DNA of 64,000 bases from Turbatrix aceti (GCA_963969345.1 OZ017769.1:5025725-5089724), one strand, 5' to 3'. Positions 33,682 to 45,637 are shown, counted from the first letter of the stretch. Translations and numbers: made by a program. Notes: a model not told the origin generated them from the sequence alone.

Positions 33682-33819
33682 CGACGAAGAACCTTGCTGT
33701 GTGGGGGGCGACGTCGTCTGCGACGCTGCTGTAAGCGCGGTTTCGGGCATGGGGTTAGAGAGGAAGGGGTTCAGGGCCCCGGTGCCGGTGCCGTTGGCTG
33801 ACGGCGGTGGTGGCTGCAT
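33682..33819 (-). CDS. pmr-1: Candidate alternative first exon of SPCA
   Basis: A 46-codon open segment starts MQPPPPSANGTGTGALNPF and ends in QQGSSS at donor GTTTGT, phase 0. An acceptor GTCGTTATTCAG at 33032-33043, just inside the annotated first exon, would join it in frame to [13 protein letters not shown]. The result is an SPCA form with a longer Pro/Ser/Thr-rich N-terminus in place of MMTNAVVIQ. Composition looks coding: third-position GC is high and there are no stops. It could instead belong to another transcript, as no RNA evidence is available. Confidence 0.45.
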
Positions 33820-36800
33820 GGCGGCCCTGGTGGCTGGCTGTTAGCTGCTGCGGTCGAGTTTATATTAGTTTACGGGGAAGGAAAGGTGAGGGGCAGCAGA
33901 ATGGACAGGTAAATAAAACGCGAAGAAAAAAAAAACAAATTTTTTTGATTAAAATCGCCGCAACACGCGTCATCTCTCGTCTCGACGAAAAAAATGAATG
34001 ATGGCACATCTCTGCGCGTCTTCAACGTCTTCGGGGGCGGTGGTCATCCAGGAGGACGTCATTAATTCCGGATCTGTCCCAAAGACGCGCCGCCAAAGCG
34101 GATTACGAGTGACAGGACAAATGAAAAGTGCTACACGTCTGTGAGCGTCTATGCCCTCGGCGACGACAGGACAGGACAGCGACGGCGTCAGATAAAACTT
34201 AGAATATGGCTCGGTGACTTTTACTGCCGCCTGGACAGGCACACGCAGGGCCGGGGAAGAGGGAGGGGCAAGGTACGCGCGCGCTCGTTTGTGGCCACGG
34301 GAGAGGCCAAAGCTGCAGCCAAAGCTCATGCATACACCGCCCGAAGCAAAGCGAAGCGTTGTCCATCGATGGAGCGTTAGTTTTTTTTTTTGCAATTAAA
34401 AGCACGTACAGACAACGACAACGACAGCGCGCTCGCTCGTGTGCATAATTGCCGTCATCCGCCGCGGCTGGAGGCACAGCAGTTAGGTCAAAGAAGACAC
34501 AACGACTTCCGTTGTCGAGTCAAGGACCGCAAACTTGCTCCTACATGAATTACTAAATAATGCCGAGCCATCACGTACGAATTTCCTGTCCTGCATGTGC
34601 CTGTGAATCGTCGGGGAAGTTAAACTCAACAAACTTTGTCCTGCGTGGGCTAATGAGGTTCTGAGACTCCTTCGACGTGCCTCGATGGGGTCACATCACT
34701 TGATACGCTAAACTCGTCTAAATCGCTCAGCAAGTGCAAAATCAAGTCTGAACCGAATCCAAGCTCATAAAGCATCAAATTCCGCCCAAAAACGCAAAAA
34801 AAGTAAGATCCTGTATAAATACGAAATTCCTAGCCCTTCTTGGCTATAAATCAACCCCAAGTGCACTTCCCGGACCGAAAAGCAAATCTATAAATAAATA
34901 AAAGTACCACCTCCACCTTTTTTTGAAACACGATTTTTTGGGAGAATTCGTCCGTGACACCCCACAATTTACAGATTCTGGAAAAAACACGTAATGTTTG
35001 AACGGGAAATTGGGAATTGTTCGCCAACGATTTTAATTTTTGCCGTTCGTGTTCGTTCGAGAACAGATTTTTCTAAATTTTTTGTTTTCGACTCAAGTGA
35101 ACAAAAATTTAGGTAAAAGTGCCATTTGACAACAATTTTTTCTTGGTTCACCAAATTTAACAAAGAAAAATTGTAGAACACCTGTTACCGAAAACGAGAA
35201 AACAAACGTCAACTACTGAAATTTTCATTTTTAAATCCGGGAGACAAATTCCGTACAAATTATTCATAAAATATTCTGTTCGCGTTCGTTCAATTATTCA
35301 AAAAAAACAAATATTCAAAAAATGTTAGTTGAATTATTCAAACAATTTCTCGTTGAATCATTCAAGCAATAAAATGAGCCAAATCGACAGTTCCACTGTC
35401 CTTTTAAGCCCGCTGATCACAATCCCACACACGCAGACCACATCCCACGTGCACGTGTGAGCTGTTTTTAAACACCCCCACCCGCTCTTTGACTCTGATT
35501 TTGACCTTGTCAATAACAGTTTTTGATACAATTTTTCCTTTCGCATCAGAAAAAAAAGATCATTAAAAAAAATTATTGCCACCCGATTCGATCCCGCATA
35601 AATTTGAAAAATGGCTTCACCCCAAAAAACGCAGCTCCGCATAAATTTGAAATATTTAAATTTAAAAATAAAAAATAGCATTTGCCTACCTTGAAGAGAC
35701 GAAAATGGATGTAGCCCAGTCAGCGAGGGGCGTCCGTCAGTGGAAATCAGTAGCCGGTGTCAGTCGGGTAATCAGTCGCGAATGGCATGAAAATGACTCG
35801 CTCCACGACGCATGTCAAAATCACAGCAGCGTGTCACCCGTTTTTTGTTTGTTTCTGAAAATCAAATCACAGCACAAATGCTAAATAATCATGAGACGCG
35901 TCTTCGCGCCGCCGCGCCGATAAAAACCGCGGCCGCAAGCAACGTGGCAGTTTGAGATCCGCCGAGATCTTCTCCGGATTGCTTGGAAAAACAAAACAAG
36001 CCCATAGACTATCGGAATTCTTTGAGCATACAGTCTATCGATTACACGAACACCTCGGGAAAACAGGAAAACGCGTGAAAGACGAAGAAAAAGTCCCGGA
36101 AGACGTAAACGTACGCGAAACACGCAAAATGAGGGAAAAGTTCCTTCGACCAGCGCAAGTTGAGCCAACTCGACGGGGAACTCTCATTGTCTGCTCGGAA
36201 TTCCGTGAGACGCAGAGTGTTCTCTGTTCTTTTTACTGGGTTTTTTTATGCGAGCACAGAGAATATTGAATGGAACCATTCCATTTGTTGATCAACGGTC
36301 GAAAGCAGCTTTTTTGTTACGTAACTGCTTTTCCAGGCGAAAGACAAACAATTAGGGAGGGCGAGGAATTGAGATTAATTCAACTAGTTTTTTTTTCGTG
36401 TTTCAATGCATGCACAACGCGTTAAACAATACAAATAATGCAAAGGACACATTTTTTGCGGGAATCTGACGGGACTGTCACGTCACGTCATAGGCCACAG
36501 GGCGTTCGTTCACTGGGTTTTCTAAGGAGGGAGACATACACCTGAGCGAAGCGGAGCGATTTTATTGACACCTTGCGTGGTGTGGATGTCCTTCGGGTAT
36601 GACATTGAAGCCACGCAGTTGGCTGCCTGCGGGCGTGAAACAGTTTTTTTTCTACGAATAAATTTTTTTGTTGAAAAAAAAAATTATTTGATCGCGCTTT
36701 TTTCAGCGTGCCATGACGCTGTTTGGTTGCCCGTGGCCTACGTAGACAAGTGATGTCTGAAAATGTAAGCAGCTGGCGTACAACGTTGTCGGACGTCAGA

Positions 36801-37530
36801 GACGGTGGCAGTCGTCTGTTTTTTTTAGGCTTCTTGGCGACCAAGAAAAATTCTAATTTTGATTACACCAGGTGTAATCTGGATTTATAAATTCTGATAT
36901 CTTCCGTTTGTGATCATCCGGGATTTCTGGCTCCAATCCTCTTCAAAGTCGCCCAAACTCTTCAAATCCGGTGTTGGTCGCGTCACAAAAAAAAAATTGG
37001 AGTCATCACGGAAAAAAAATTCGGAGATAATTTTTGTCCAATAAAATTCTTTTTTTCCCAAATTTTTTTGTGTTTGAACTCAAATTTAAAATATTTCAAT
37101 TGTTTCGAACAAAAATTTGTCCTAAAAAATTCAAAAGTGATCCAAAGACAGAAAATTTTTCAATTTTTTGGGCCGGCCTGATTTTTAGGCCGGTTTGTCT
37201 TTTACAAATCCACGTCAACGAATAATTTATTTTTTATATTTTTCACCTTGACATTTTTTTCTGCCGGCTACAAATGCAACAACGTAAGTAACAAAAATAC
37301 AAAGTTTCGATAACATGGTATATACTTTTTTGTCTACAAAACAATAAACGAATGGGAAGAGGGGGGGAGAACGACCTGCGTTCTGGGGGCTACAAAAGTG
37401 GACGGTCGACCTGGGTTGTGCCATGTCTCATCGGGGAAGATTGATCGGATAACGTACAAAATATTGTGTGTATACAAAACGAACTACTACAACTGCAAAT
37501 GGCAAATGAAATGCCGGGCAAAAAAACCAC
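33820..37530. other. 3.7-kb gene-poor spacer
   Basis: Holds a degenerate family C repeat (about 35020-35370, with TTCGTGTTCGTTCGAGAAC and TCTGTTCGCGTTCGTTC) and a fragment of element G at 37171-37197. Otherwise A/T-run-rich sequence. No exon can be supported on either strand. Confidence 0.4.
37171..37197. mobile_element. Fragment of element G
   Basis: Reads GGCCGGCCTGATTTTTAGGC and CGG, the reverse complement of the left arm of the element at 23222-23617. It is too short to show ends. Confidence 0.5.
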
Positions 37531-38790
37531 TCACTGGGCAACGGCTGCAACGGGCGCGGGGGGAATTGCGGCGAAGACGAAATCCCGCATACGGTATCGC
37601 TGTCTGATGGCGGGTCGGACGTCTGTCTCGCCGAGCAGGGACTCCAAAAAAGGTACCAACTCGAGAAGTTCGTTGTCAGAGCGCTTCTGGAACCAAGACT
37701 CGATCGGGATGCCGTTATCGATTTGGTAGGCAAAGGCGTGGGGCGAGTTGTCGACAATGACGACTTTGGAGAGGTCGCGACCCAGAATGGTCAGATCCTT
37801 GATGTAATTGCCGTCGACGACGATGCAATGCTCGCGGAACAGTCGATGTCGGAAATATCGTCTCTGGGGATCGAGGATGTTCTGAAAAACACACCACGCA
37901 TAAAATTACGATCAAAATCAACAGTTTGTCGCCAAACTCACCAAAAGTTTGTCGGCGTAAACTTTTTTGGACGCGGTGAAAAGAACGATTTCAAAGTGCC
38001 GGCAGATGCGTTCGAGAAATTCATGCATGTGTGGCCGAACTCGCACGCTGATCTGGTAATACTCAGACTCGAATTTGACGGTAAATTTATGGCAAGCATC
38101 GGGGAATTCGTCGAGCACCGTGCAGTGGACCAGGGTCTCGTCGAGGTCGAGGACCAGCGTGAATTCAGGCGTGCGCCGCGTCTTGGGCGGCAAAGCAGGC
38201 GCGCGGAAACGATACTCATCCGGCAGGGGTGGGACATTTTGGAGAATCGACAGTCTGAAAAGGGTAAATTCAACGAATGCGGGTAGTGAACTCCCGTAAC
38301 GAAAAATCGTTCAAAAATAGCCGAAATACGCAAAAAAACAACACAAAATTCGAAAAATTCGTTAAAAAAGGGTAATTTTGATTTTAAGGCAAACTAACAG
38401 TTTTTTTTTCACATTTTTACGCTATTTTTAAAATGCCTTGGATGACAATTTTCTCCGTCCCCAACTAGATCTGTCCTGGCAAATATTTTTAATGCAAACT
38501 CACTGATCGACGTCCAATCGCGGCAATTCTGGCTCAGTTTTTTGATCCTCATCAACGGCGATTGTGGTTGGCGGCAGCTGCTCCTCGTCAGCGGCACTCA
38601 CAGAGTAGATGAAGTCCGCCTCCACGGTGGAAAGCGGGATAAACCCGGCATCGGCAGCGGTGGCTTCGAAGCTTCGGTCGACGACGGGAACCGAAATGAC
38701 ATCGGGCGGCAAGGGCTGGGGCGGAGGATCAGGACCGCAGTCGTCGTCTCCGAGGACGGCGCGCGACCGCTTGCGTTGCTGGATCCCCAT
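37531..38790 (-). CDS. CTDSPL2: CTDSPL2/SCP-like protein phosphatase (HAD family)
   Basis: Exons 38831-38504 (start placed at ATG 38790), 38254-37942 and 37881-37531 join in frame to about 317 residues. Residues from about 130 match the CTD small-phosphatase domain: [13 protein letters not shown], then the catalytic DxDx(T/V) motif [12 protein letters not shown], then [52 protein letters not shown] and [20 protein letters not shown]. This order and the [13 protein letters not shown] join are characteristic of CTDSPL2 rather than CTDSP1/2 or CTDNEP1. It should dephosphorylate Ser/Thr in nuclear or BMP-pathway substrates. The N-terminal 125 residues are acidic and disordered. The exon opens with an acceptor TATTGCAG at phase 1, so at least one upstream coding exon is probably missing; a candidate is near 39390-39440. 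Confidence 0.9.
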
Positions 38791-38831
38791 CAGAGGGGTC
38801 ACGGCTACGAGAAAGTCCTCTATTTCAGGCT

Positions 38832-39932
38832 CTGCAATAAAAGAAGCGCGTCAGAAGAAAATCCACTCGTAAACATGCGCGAAAAAAAAGCACTCGAACA
38901 AACAAACGTCAAAAACAAGGCGAAAAAAAACAGGACCAGCACACATAAATATATACGACACACGCGTGCGTATGCTTTTGTGTCCGGTTGCCTCCTCATT
39001 CGGCAACAACACGCGTTGCCAGTACAAAGCGAGTCGATGCGCCCGCTGGCTCGCTCGCTTGGCCTGCCGAGAGGAGGGCGCCCAGGAGCAGAACGAACGC
39101 GTGAAGAAAAGGAGGACAACAACGGTGAGGAAGAGACGGAGGGGGGGGGGGCAGAAACACAAACAGAAACAGAATGCCAGTTACCAGCCACAGAGGCTGG
39201 CTGTTTGTAAGATAGCTGGGGCCTATGTGGCTCGTCTCCAAATACTAAATACAGCCGCTGGCTACTAGCTACATGCGCGCTATGCTTGCTGTGTTTTTTT
39301 AGCCCCGTTCCGACGACGGTACCGGTGGGGTAGCCAGCAAAAAACAACCAGCCGACAAGTCATCGATCGTCCCGTCCCCGGCTGCCTCGAAAACGCTGCA
39401 GGAAAATAACCCCTCCTCCGGCGGTGGCGGCGACCTCGTGCAGAGCAGCATGACTACGGAACACTCGCAAAATATAGCAAAACAAAGAAAACAGCAACAC
39501 TGACCGGATCACGTGCCTCGGTGCGGTTCAGGTTCTCGGTGCATGCAAAACGCGTAAAAATATATGACGCTTCATTAAAAAAGGAAATAAAAAAATAATA
39601 AACGGAAATGAGCGAAAAATGAATGAAAGTGAAAAAAAACAGACGTTCTTGACATGCATGATCATCCGACGACGACAAAAAATCAATTGATTTCCTAAGC
39701 CTAAGGCGCGAGCAAAAGTGCGCACGCAAAGTCACGTGATTTTCGTGCAGAGAGCACTGATCTTTGTATGCATACAGTTACGATCCTTCTTTTGTTACGT
39801 TCTTTTTGTTTGTTTGTTTTTTCATTACTAATCGTAATTTTTTTTTCCATTTGCTCGACATTTTCCGATTACCTATTGTATTATCCAGAAAAAGAAACAG
39901 AGCTGTGGTGACAGGCAAAGGTACACAATAAC
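38832..39932. other. Region upstream of the phosphatase; ambiguous exon, otherwise unassigned
   Basis: Should contain the 5' end of the phosphatase gene. Between 39303 and 39500 both strands have protein-like frames next to plausible acceptors, so the coding strand cannot be decided (see findings). The rest has no supported feature. Confidence 0.35.
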
Positions 39933-40510
39933 CTAATAGTCAAAACCGAACGTCGGAGCAAAGAGACCGTTTCCGGCGACGTACATGAGACGACCATTCT
40001 GGCGATCCCACCAGAGAAGCTTGCCATCGAGAGAGTCTTCAAAGTCGCGATCGGCGGACGTAAAGACGAGACGGGTGTACAGGTAGAAGGCCAGGAGCAC
40101 TCCTCCGATGTAGAGGAAGACAGAGCGAGGCGTGTAGCGGAAGAACTCAGCCTGGGTCATGTCGGCCGAATACCATCGGAACATGGCAGGGTCGATGACG
40201 ACTCCCTCCTGTAAGTTGGCAGACATGGTTAGAAGCCTTATAAAACGCAAATGAGCCTCCGGCTTACCTTGTACTTGAAAGTGTGGGGATCGTACTCACG
40301 GCGAAGGTACTCCTTCTTGAGGATTTCCTTGACGCGATAACGCCAGAGGACGAGCTTCTTCTGGTCGTTGGAGAGGTTATACTGCTCGCCAGGGAGAAAC
40401 TCGGTTTTTCCGTGAGTTTCAAAGTAGCCAAGCACGGGATCTTGCCAAAGCTTGGGCGACTTGATATTCTGGTTCGCCGCAGGGCGCAAAAGGCGAAGGG
40501 CCAACCGCAT
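39933..40510 (-). CDS. NDUFB4: NADH:ubiquinone oxidoreductase subunit NDUFB4 (B15)
   Basis: Two exons (40510-40268, 40208-39933) give 172 residues. The central block YNLSNDQKKLVLWRYRVKEI followed by LKKEYLRREYDPHT matches NDUFB4, as do the continuation EGVVIDPAMFRWYSAD and a single membrane helix, SVFLYIGGVLLAFYLYTRL. It is an accessory subunit of the membrane arm of mitochondrial complex I. The N-terminus (MRLALRLLRPAANQN) is basic. The protein is longer than the mammalian one by about 40 residues, from an N-terminal extension and a C-terminal segment ending in FGFDY. It lies head-to-head, about 600 bases away, with the next gene. Confidence 0.9.
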
Positions 40511-41110
40511 TGTAAGCCTAGAACAATCACTGTGTGCTAGCAACAAAAAAAAAGGACGATAAACACGTCCAAGAAGTTTTTTTGTCAATAAAACAAGTTG
40601 ACAAAATTGACGTCCGTTCTGCGGCTTCGTTGCAAAAGGACGACAAAAACAGAGGGCTAATATCGAACGCAAAGTGTACAACGCCTACGATACGTAAAAA
40701 CCTAATCCGGAAGCAAAATCCGTGAACCAGGGCAAAGGCTAACAAAATCGCGAGTTTTTTTATCCGACTCGTCGAAAATTCTTGGATGCACGCACGCGCG
40801 CAGTCTGCGAAGATGCTGCATATTGCGGGCTGTGTTAGCTTAAAAAAAGTGGAATTTGAGTATTTTCCATCTTTTCAAAAATTTTGATTGAATTTTTGAA
40901 TTTATTGGTGTTATTTTGGGCACGATAGTGACTGCATGAATACTCATTGGCATTGATTGTGCATTTCAGCAGATTTTCATCGAGAAAAAATCGCCGATCG
41001 GGCCACTCATTTGTTCCCCGCAGGAATGTTTTCTTGGTCGATAAAAAAAGGCACCTCAAAGCGCGGGATCTGTAACGTCAGGTCACTCGCTGCGTTTGTT
41101 GCAATTGACA
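40511..41110. other. Divergent promoter region of NDUFB4 and the next gene
   Basis: 600 bases between opposing start codons, with no coding exon. A GCACGCACGCGCGCAG stretch lies near 40788-40803. Confidence 0.4.
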
Positions 41111-41740
41111 ATGCCCGACCCGGCCGAACTTCCCGTCGAACCACCACCATCTGTCCAAGCCCGGGGATCACCGCCGCCGACAGCAACAGCTTCGAATTCG
41201 AGTGATGCCAATGCCGTCCTCGACACGCCCCGGATGCCTGCACCGTTCAACCGACTCCCGCGTCGCAACTGTCCAAAAGACGTCCAGAATTTTCTGGAGA
41301 ACGTTCCAAATGCCGAAATCTGGCTTGCAGTTGTTTCCGATTCTCTCGACAATCTGAGAGGCAAGTTCAACGACAAGGCCGTCTTCATCAACAACGTCCT
41401 CGATAGCATCGACGAAACCGAAGGGTCAACAACCTACGACGCGCTCCGGGACTACTTCACGGAAAAGTCGATTCAAATTGACTCGACTGTAAGCCAGACT
41501 TCGGCCAGCTTCGAAGGACCGTCGGTTTCTGACGTTTGCGCGCAGCTCGAGTCCACCCTGGCGAACAACAGCGGGTCGATCTCGTACTCGGAGAGTCTGG
41601 AAGCCACTCTCCATGACCTGGTATCCATCGTGGACACCCCGAAGCCGCCGAAGAAGCCCAAGGGCATCCGGCGCATCCTGACCATGGTCGACAAGGCTGT
41701 CCATCCATCCAATCACGCAGATCCTCAGAGCAGGAAGTGA
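41111..41740 (+). CDS. Unrecognised single-exon protein
   Basis: 209 residues with no intron, unusual in this window. Residues 1-50 are Pro/Ala/Ser-rich and disordered (MPDPAELPVEPPPSVQARGS). Residues 55-180 look folded and helical: RNCPKDVQNFLENVPNAEIW, LDNLRGKFNDKAVFINNVLD and SVSDVCAQLESTL. The C-terminus is a basic, Pro/Lys-rich tail (TPKPPKKPKGIRRILTMVDK). No signal peptide or membrane span. An AATAAA follows at 41852-41857. I cannot name the family; the tail might bind acidic membranes or nucleic acid. Codon use (GC-rich third positions) and the lack of stops over 630 bases support it as real. Confidence 0.78.
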   Translation: MPDPAELPVEPPPSVQARGSPPPTATASNSSDANAVLDTPRMPAPFNRLPRRNCPKDVQNFLENVPNAEIWLAVVSDSLDNLRGKFNDKAVFINNVLDSIDETEGSTTYDALRDYFTEKSIQIDSTVSQTSASFEGPSVSDVCAQLESTLANNSGSISYSESLEATLHDLVSIVDTPKPPKKPKGIRRILTMVDKAVHPSNHADPQSRK

Positions 41741-41851
41741 AGTCTCCTGCCACGAAAAAATCACCACTTAAACGTAACTTTTTCCACTTATCATTGTACT
41801 AATGTAACTTGTATTTTTTAATGCCCTTCGATGTGAAAATTGTATACATGC

Positions 41852-41857
41852 AATAAA
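41852..41857 (+). promoter_or_regulatory. Polyadenylation signal AATAAA
   Basis: Follows the single-exon gene by 111 bases. It lies only 17 bases before the end of the converging - strand gene. Confidence 0.55.
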
Positions 41858-41873
41858 TGTGTTTATCCTTACA

Positions 41874-42492
41874 TTAAACGTGCAGGGTGACGACTTGCTG
41901 CCCCCCGGTGTTGGGTCTCAGCACGAAAACCGGAGCGGATGGTTTCTCCGCGGCGAGAGCCGAGTGATAAGACGGACAGCGTGTAAATTCCTCTTCTCCG
42001 GTATCGTAACGCGGTGGAGCGTCCGGAACACCGGATGCCATCACGACTTCTCTGTAGATCGGCTCTTGGCTCAGGGCGACTGAAATAGAAGACTGCATAA
42101 TGGTCAAAAATCGTAAAAAACCTACTGTATCGCCGCATGAGAAGACAAAGCCCAATGCAGAGAAAAAATATGACAACGAGGTAAAGCCGATTGTCGCCTC
42201 GAGACACACTCGTGCAGTGGGGGCCGGAGTGGCCTCCCCAACAGATGCACTCGTCATCGAAGATGTCACCGTTCACGCAGAGCTGACTGCAGTCGGGGCC
42301 GTAGGCGGCGCGGAGCATGCAACGGCACTTTCCCGCCTGCCAGGTGCCGTAGATGCACTTTGCTACTGGTGGTGCTGTCGTCTTCAGTGTTGAACTTGGC
42401 GATTCCGCCGTAGTTGTTGGGGTGACAAAGACGGAGCTGCCGTACAGTGGCTGCAACGCCAGAAACAGGAGAACGAACAACGCGCGATCCAT
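41874..42492 (-). CDS. Single-pass membrane protein with EGF-like cysteine module and PPxY-type tail
   Basis: Two exons (42492-42126, 42079-41874) give 190 residues: a signal peptide (MDRALFVLLFLALQPLYGS), a Thr/Pro/Ser-rich stalk to about 45, then about 50 residues with eight cysteines (from CIYGTWQAGKCRC to CICWGGHSGPHC) that read as one or two EGF-like folds of the CxCxxGxxGxxC type. One membrane helix follows (LYLVVIFFLCIGLCLLM). The cytoplasmic part of about 85 residues contains APPRYDTGEEE, a PPxY-like site that could recruit WW-domain ubiquitin ligases. It is a type I surface protein of unknown partner. The gene overlaps or abuts the 3' UTR of its converging neighbour. Confidence 0.8.
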
Positions 42493-43131
42493 GCAGGTAG
42501 AAAAAAGTCGAAAAATCAACGAAAGGTTGACTGTCGTAAGTTGCCTCGCAGTACCGACACCGCAGCCACAGGCAATTGATCAACTGATAAGATCCCGGGT
42601 TACCATCTTCCAAAAAAAAAAGATAAGAATCTCGAAAAAAAAAGACTTTGTTTTTAGCAACAAAGACGAGGTTTTATGATCTTTTGTCACCTTTGGCAAA
42701 AACCACGATCGATGACGTATGCAATTGTTTACTTTCCTGTTTATGCTTTTGAAGACTCTTGCTTATCACCTGTGCTCAAAAAAACATCCGTAATTACGTC
42801 AAAAACTCAGGTCTCAAAAATTCGCGACGGGAACCCTGGAGTTTGCAAAAACGACGTGGATGGAAGCTGGAAGCTTTTTTAGTATATTCGGCGCAATTAT
42901 TTTGCCGCGTTCTTCCACGTTGTTTTTCACGTCCTGCCGACCTTATTACTGGCAGGTTCAAGCGACAGATCAGTGGATCCGCGTGCTCTCCGCTCTCCGT
43001 TGCCTGCCCTGGAGTGGCTTTGAATGGCGCGCGTTCAGGATTTATAAACTGACTTCGTGACACCTGGACTTTTCAGACGGATAAACACTTGTCCAAAGAC
43101 TTTTTCTGTGACTGCTGGGCTGCTGGATACG
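42493..43131. other. Divergent promoter region of the EGF-like and CNEP1R1 genes
   Basis: 640 bases between opposing start codons. No exon is supported. Confidence 0.4.
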
Positions 43132-44209
43132 ATGGCAAGAGAGGAGACGACGGGTGCTTGTGAAGGTGAGTCTTTGGAGCGGTTTTTGGGCTGATATGGA
43201 CAAAAAATGCCGTTTCAGACATGATTTTCTTTGAACGCAGACTCACGGAGGTAATTTCGCAGATGAAGCCTTACGCGAGAGTTTGGAGAGCCATATTGGC
43301 CGCTTCCTTCATTGTTACGGTTTATTCTTCGTATTTCTTGCTACTGGATCCATCTGTGCGATTTGTGAGTTTCTGACCGGTCGATTAGGCTTTTTTGACC
43401 GTGTTTATGCTTCAGATGTCGCTCTGGGACTCATTTTGCAAGCATCCACTCTTCACACTCAGTTTCATTGGTTTTCTAGCCCTTTTCCTAATCGGTGGCA
43501 TCCATAGACGGATCATGGCGCCCACGATGTGAGTTTTTTTTTTCCTGGCCCGGGGAAGGGGAGGGGACTGCCTGGTTTCTCTTCTTTTTTTTGCAACCTA
43601 TGATCAGAATTTTTTTTGTTGGAATTTTGCGTCGACGCTCTGACGCAAAAATTTGAAACCGGTTCGTCGGTCATCTGGTATGGTCTCCTACGGTCGTTGT
43701 CGTGATCGGAGTTTGTCGCGCCTGATCGCAACTCGCAGGGGACAAAGAAGTCATGCAAGTTTGAAGGAAAAATTTTTTTCTTCTCGTGCTCTGCAGATTT
43801 TTTGAAATCTTGCGTTTTTGACTTTTTAGGCGTTTTTGAGTGTCGGTGAGGATGTTTTCGTTCTTGTTCTTGAACTTTGATAGCTGTTGGTTCCCGTTTG
43901 ATAGGTTGGGGTACCACGTCTCCGTTTTGTTCCCTATCAGCAGAAAATGCGTGGCTTGTATGTACATACGTTCATCAAAGCCCTTTGGCGACTGCCGAGC
44001 AGTTTATTATGCCGCTTCACTTCTGTTTTCCGCCCACCGGGGCAATCACCATTTTTGTTCGCTTTTTTGATGATTTTACGCTTCGCCAGTCGAATCGCTG
44101 ATTTTTTTCGACTGGCCAAATCAGGCGCTCCGCAAGTTGTCTTTTAGTTCTATCTTGGCTGAAATTGTCTCCAACTGACGAAGAACCTGGGCGTAGCATT
44201 TTTTTCTAA
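43132..44209 (+). CDS. CNEP1R1: Nuclear envelope phosphatase regulatory subunit 1 (CNEP1R1/TMEM188)
   Basis: Four exons (43132-43165, 43219-43364, 43416-43528, 44125-44209) join in frame to 125 residues, the same length as the human protein. The conserved order is DMIFFERRLTEVISQMKPYA, then helix ILAASFIVTVYSSYFLLLD, then SLWDSFCKHPLFTLSFIGFL, then ALFLIGGIHRRIMAP. In the C-terminal exon, SCLLVLSWLKLSPTDE aligns loosely with the family's C.TVL.......S.DD region. CNEP1R1 binds and stabilises the phosphatase CTDNEP1 on the nuclear envelope/ER, which activates lipin and limits phospholipid synthesis. Each exon is too short for ordinary ORF calling. The last exon is the least certain part: it ends in GRSIFF where the human protein ends in a longer polar tail. 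Confidence 0.85.
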
Positions 44210-45637
44210 ACCTTGTGGCCTTGTTCAGTCGAGAAACAGTGACTCGTCACCGTTTTGTCACCGCAGCCAACTTTTTTTACCCATACGAAATCGTCTTTCT
44301 CGTCAGGTGTACGACTTTTTCTGTCCTTGGGTCCTGGAAACAATTCTGGACAACGCTCCCGCCCCCGCGTCTACGATTGAAAAGGCCAAATATGTGGTTG
44401 TGGTTGTCTGGTCGACTCGCGGTGACTCATGTCAGAATCTACGGTCTGGTCCGTACCGGCCAGTTGCGAGTTGCGGCGATTCGATTGATTCCACCAGAAT
44501 CACGACAAAGTCACCCAGAATAGCCCCGAATGCATGCATCTTCCCAACAAAGATACCACTGCGGCCACTGATTTGAGCGCCTGCGCGCCAGTTTTTGCAC
44601 GCGTCGCGCTTTCCAGGTGAGGCGTAGATAACGCGTCGCGTCTTTTGCATGCCCGGCCAGCCGGCAGCGAAAGACGCCACCGTTTCCACCCCTTTGCATT
44701 CCAATGGATTTTAGCGTTAAATACCGAATTTATTTTTTTTTTACAAAAAAAAGAAGGTTTTTTGGGCTTCCTTATCGTATTTATTTGACTTTTCTTTCCA
44801 TTGTTCTTTTTTACCACTTTCGCGCGAATTCGAGAAGAAAGCGAGACGAGATGGTTGTCAATGGGGGGGCTTTTCTTTGCGCCGCGATGATGATGGAATC
44901 GATTCAATTCACTTCCTCTACGTCCGGGTCCGCGCGCGCGCGCAAATCGACCACGCGGACGACGCTTGGGCAGCAGCTCTTTCATCTCTCCGCTTTGCCC
45001 CGCACCGCAGTCCTCGTCTTCGTCCTCCGTCCGGCCCACGTGCTGTCCTGCGGATGAGTTGATAGACCGTTGCAACGGGTGCTGTGCTGCCAGGCATGAA
45101 TACATATGCGTGCAATGAACTTTTATTGAACCGGTGCAATCCTTGATGTCTCTTTCAACATTGATCGATGTTGGAAGAAACCTCCGTTGCCCCCGGTGGT
45201 GGTGGTGGTCTCCGTGTGTTATTATCCATAAAAGTTGCTCTCATCAGACGCAACCTTTGTCGAGAGCGCATCGGAGGCTGTCAGGTCTCCCTCCGCAAAC
45301 ACGCTTCGTTTTCTCGTATCTTTTCAAGACTCGACTCACTTCACTCTTTTCACCGCGTCGCGTCGCGTCAAACGAAAGGGTGTGTCGTTTTCTGGATGGA
45401 TATACGCGAAGGAGGCTCGAGCAGCGATTGTTTGCTCTATTAGGGTTAGCGTTGTCGGTACAGGTGGCTGGCTGGCCGGTCCTGAGCGGGGTTATCGGCC
45501 GACCTGATCTCGATGATTTCCATCGCATTGATTTCTGGGTCTCGAACTCACCGACCGGAAAGGCTGGAATCCTGGAATCTGGCTGTTGACCGGTTTTTTT
45601 TTGTGAGGGTAATCCTCCGGCGGAGGAGGGAGGCACA

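Noticed and set aside
44306..44576. Frame after the acceptor CTCGTCAG near 44306 as the last CNEP1R1 exon
   Set aside because: It stays in frame but does not resemble the family C-terminus and would make the protein too long; the exon at 44125-44209 gives the family length and a loose motif match.
44500..45105. 201-codon - frame in the gene-poor region
   Set aside because: Basic, low-complexity translation with no domain and no usable splice sites; the same stretch is open in several frames because it is GC-rich.
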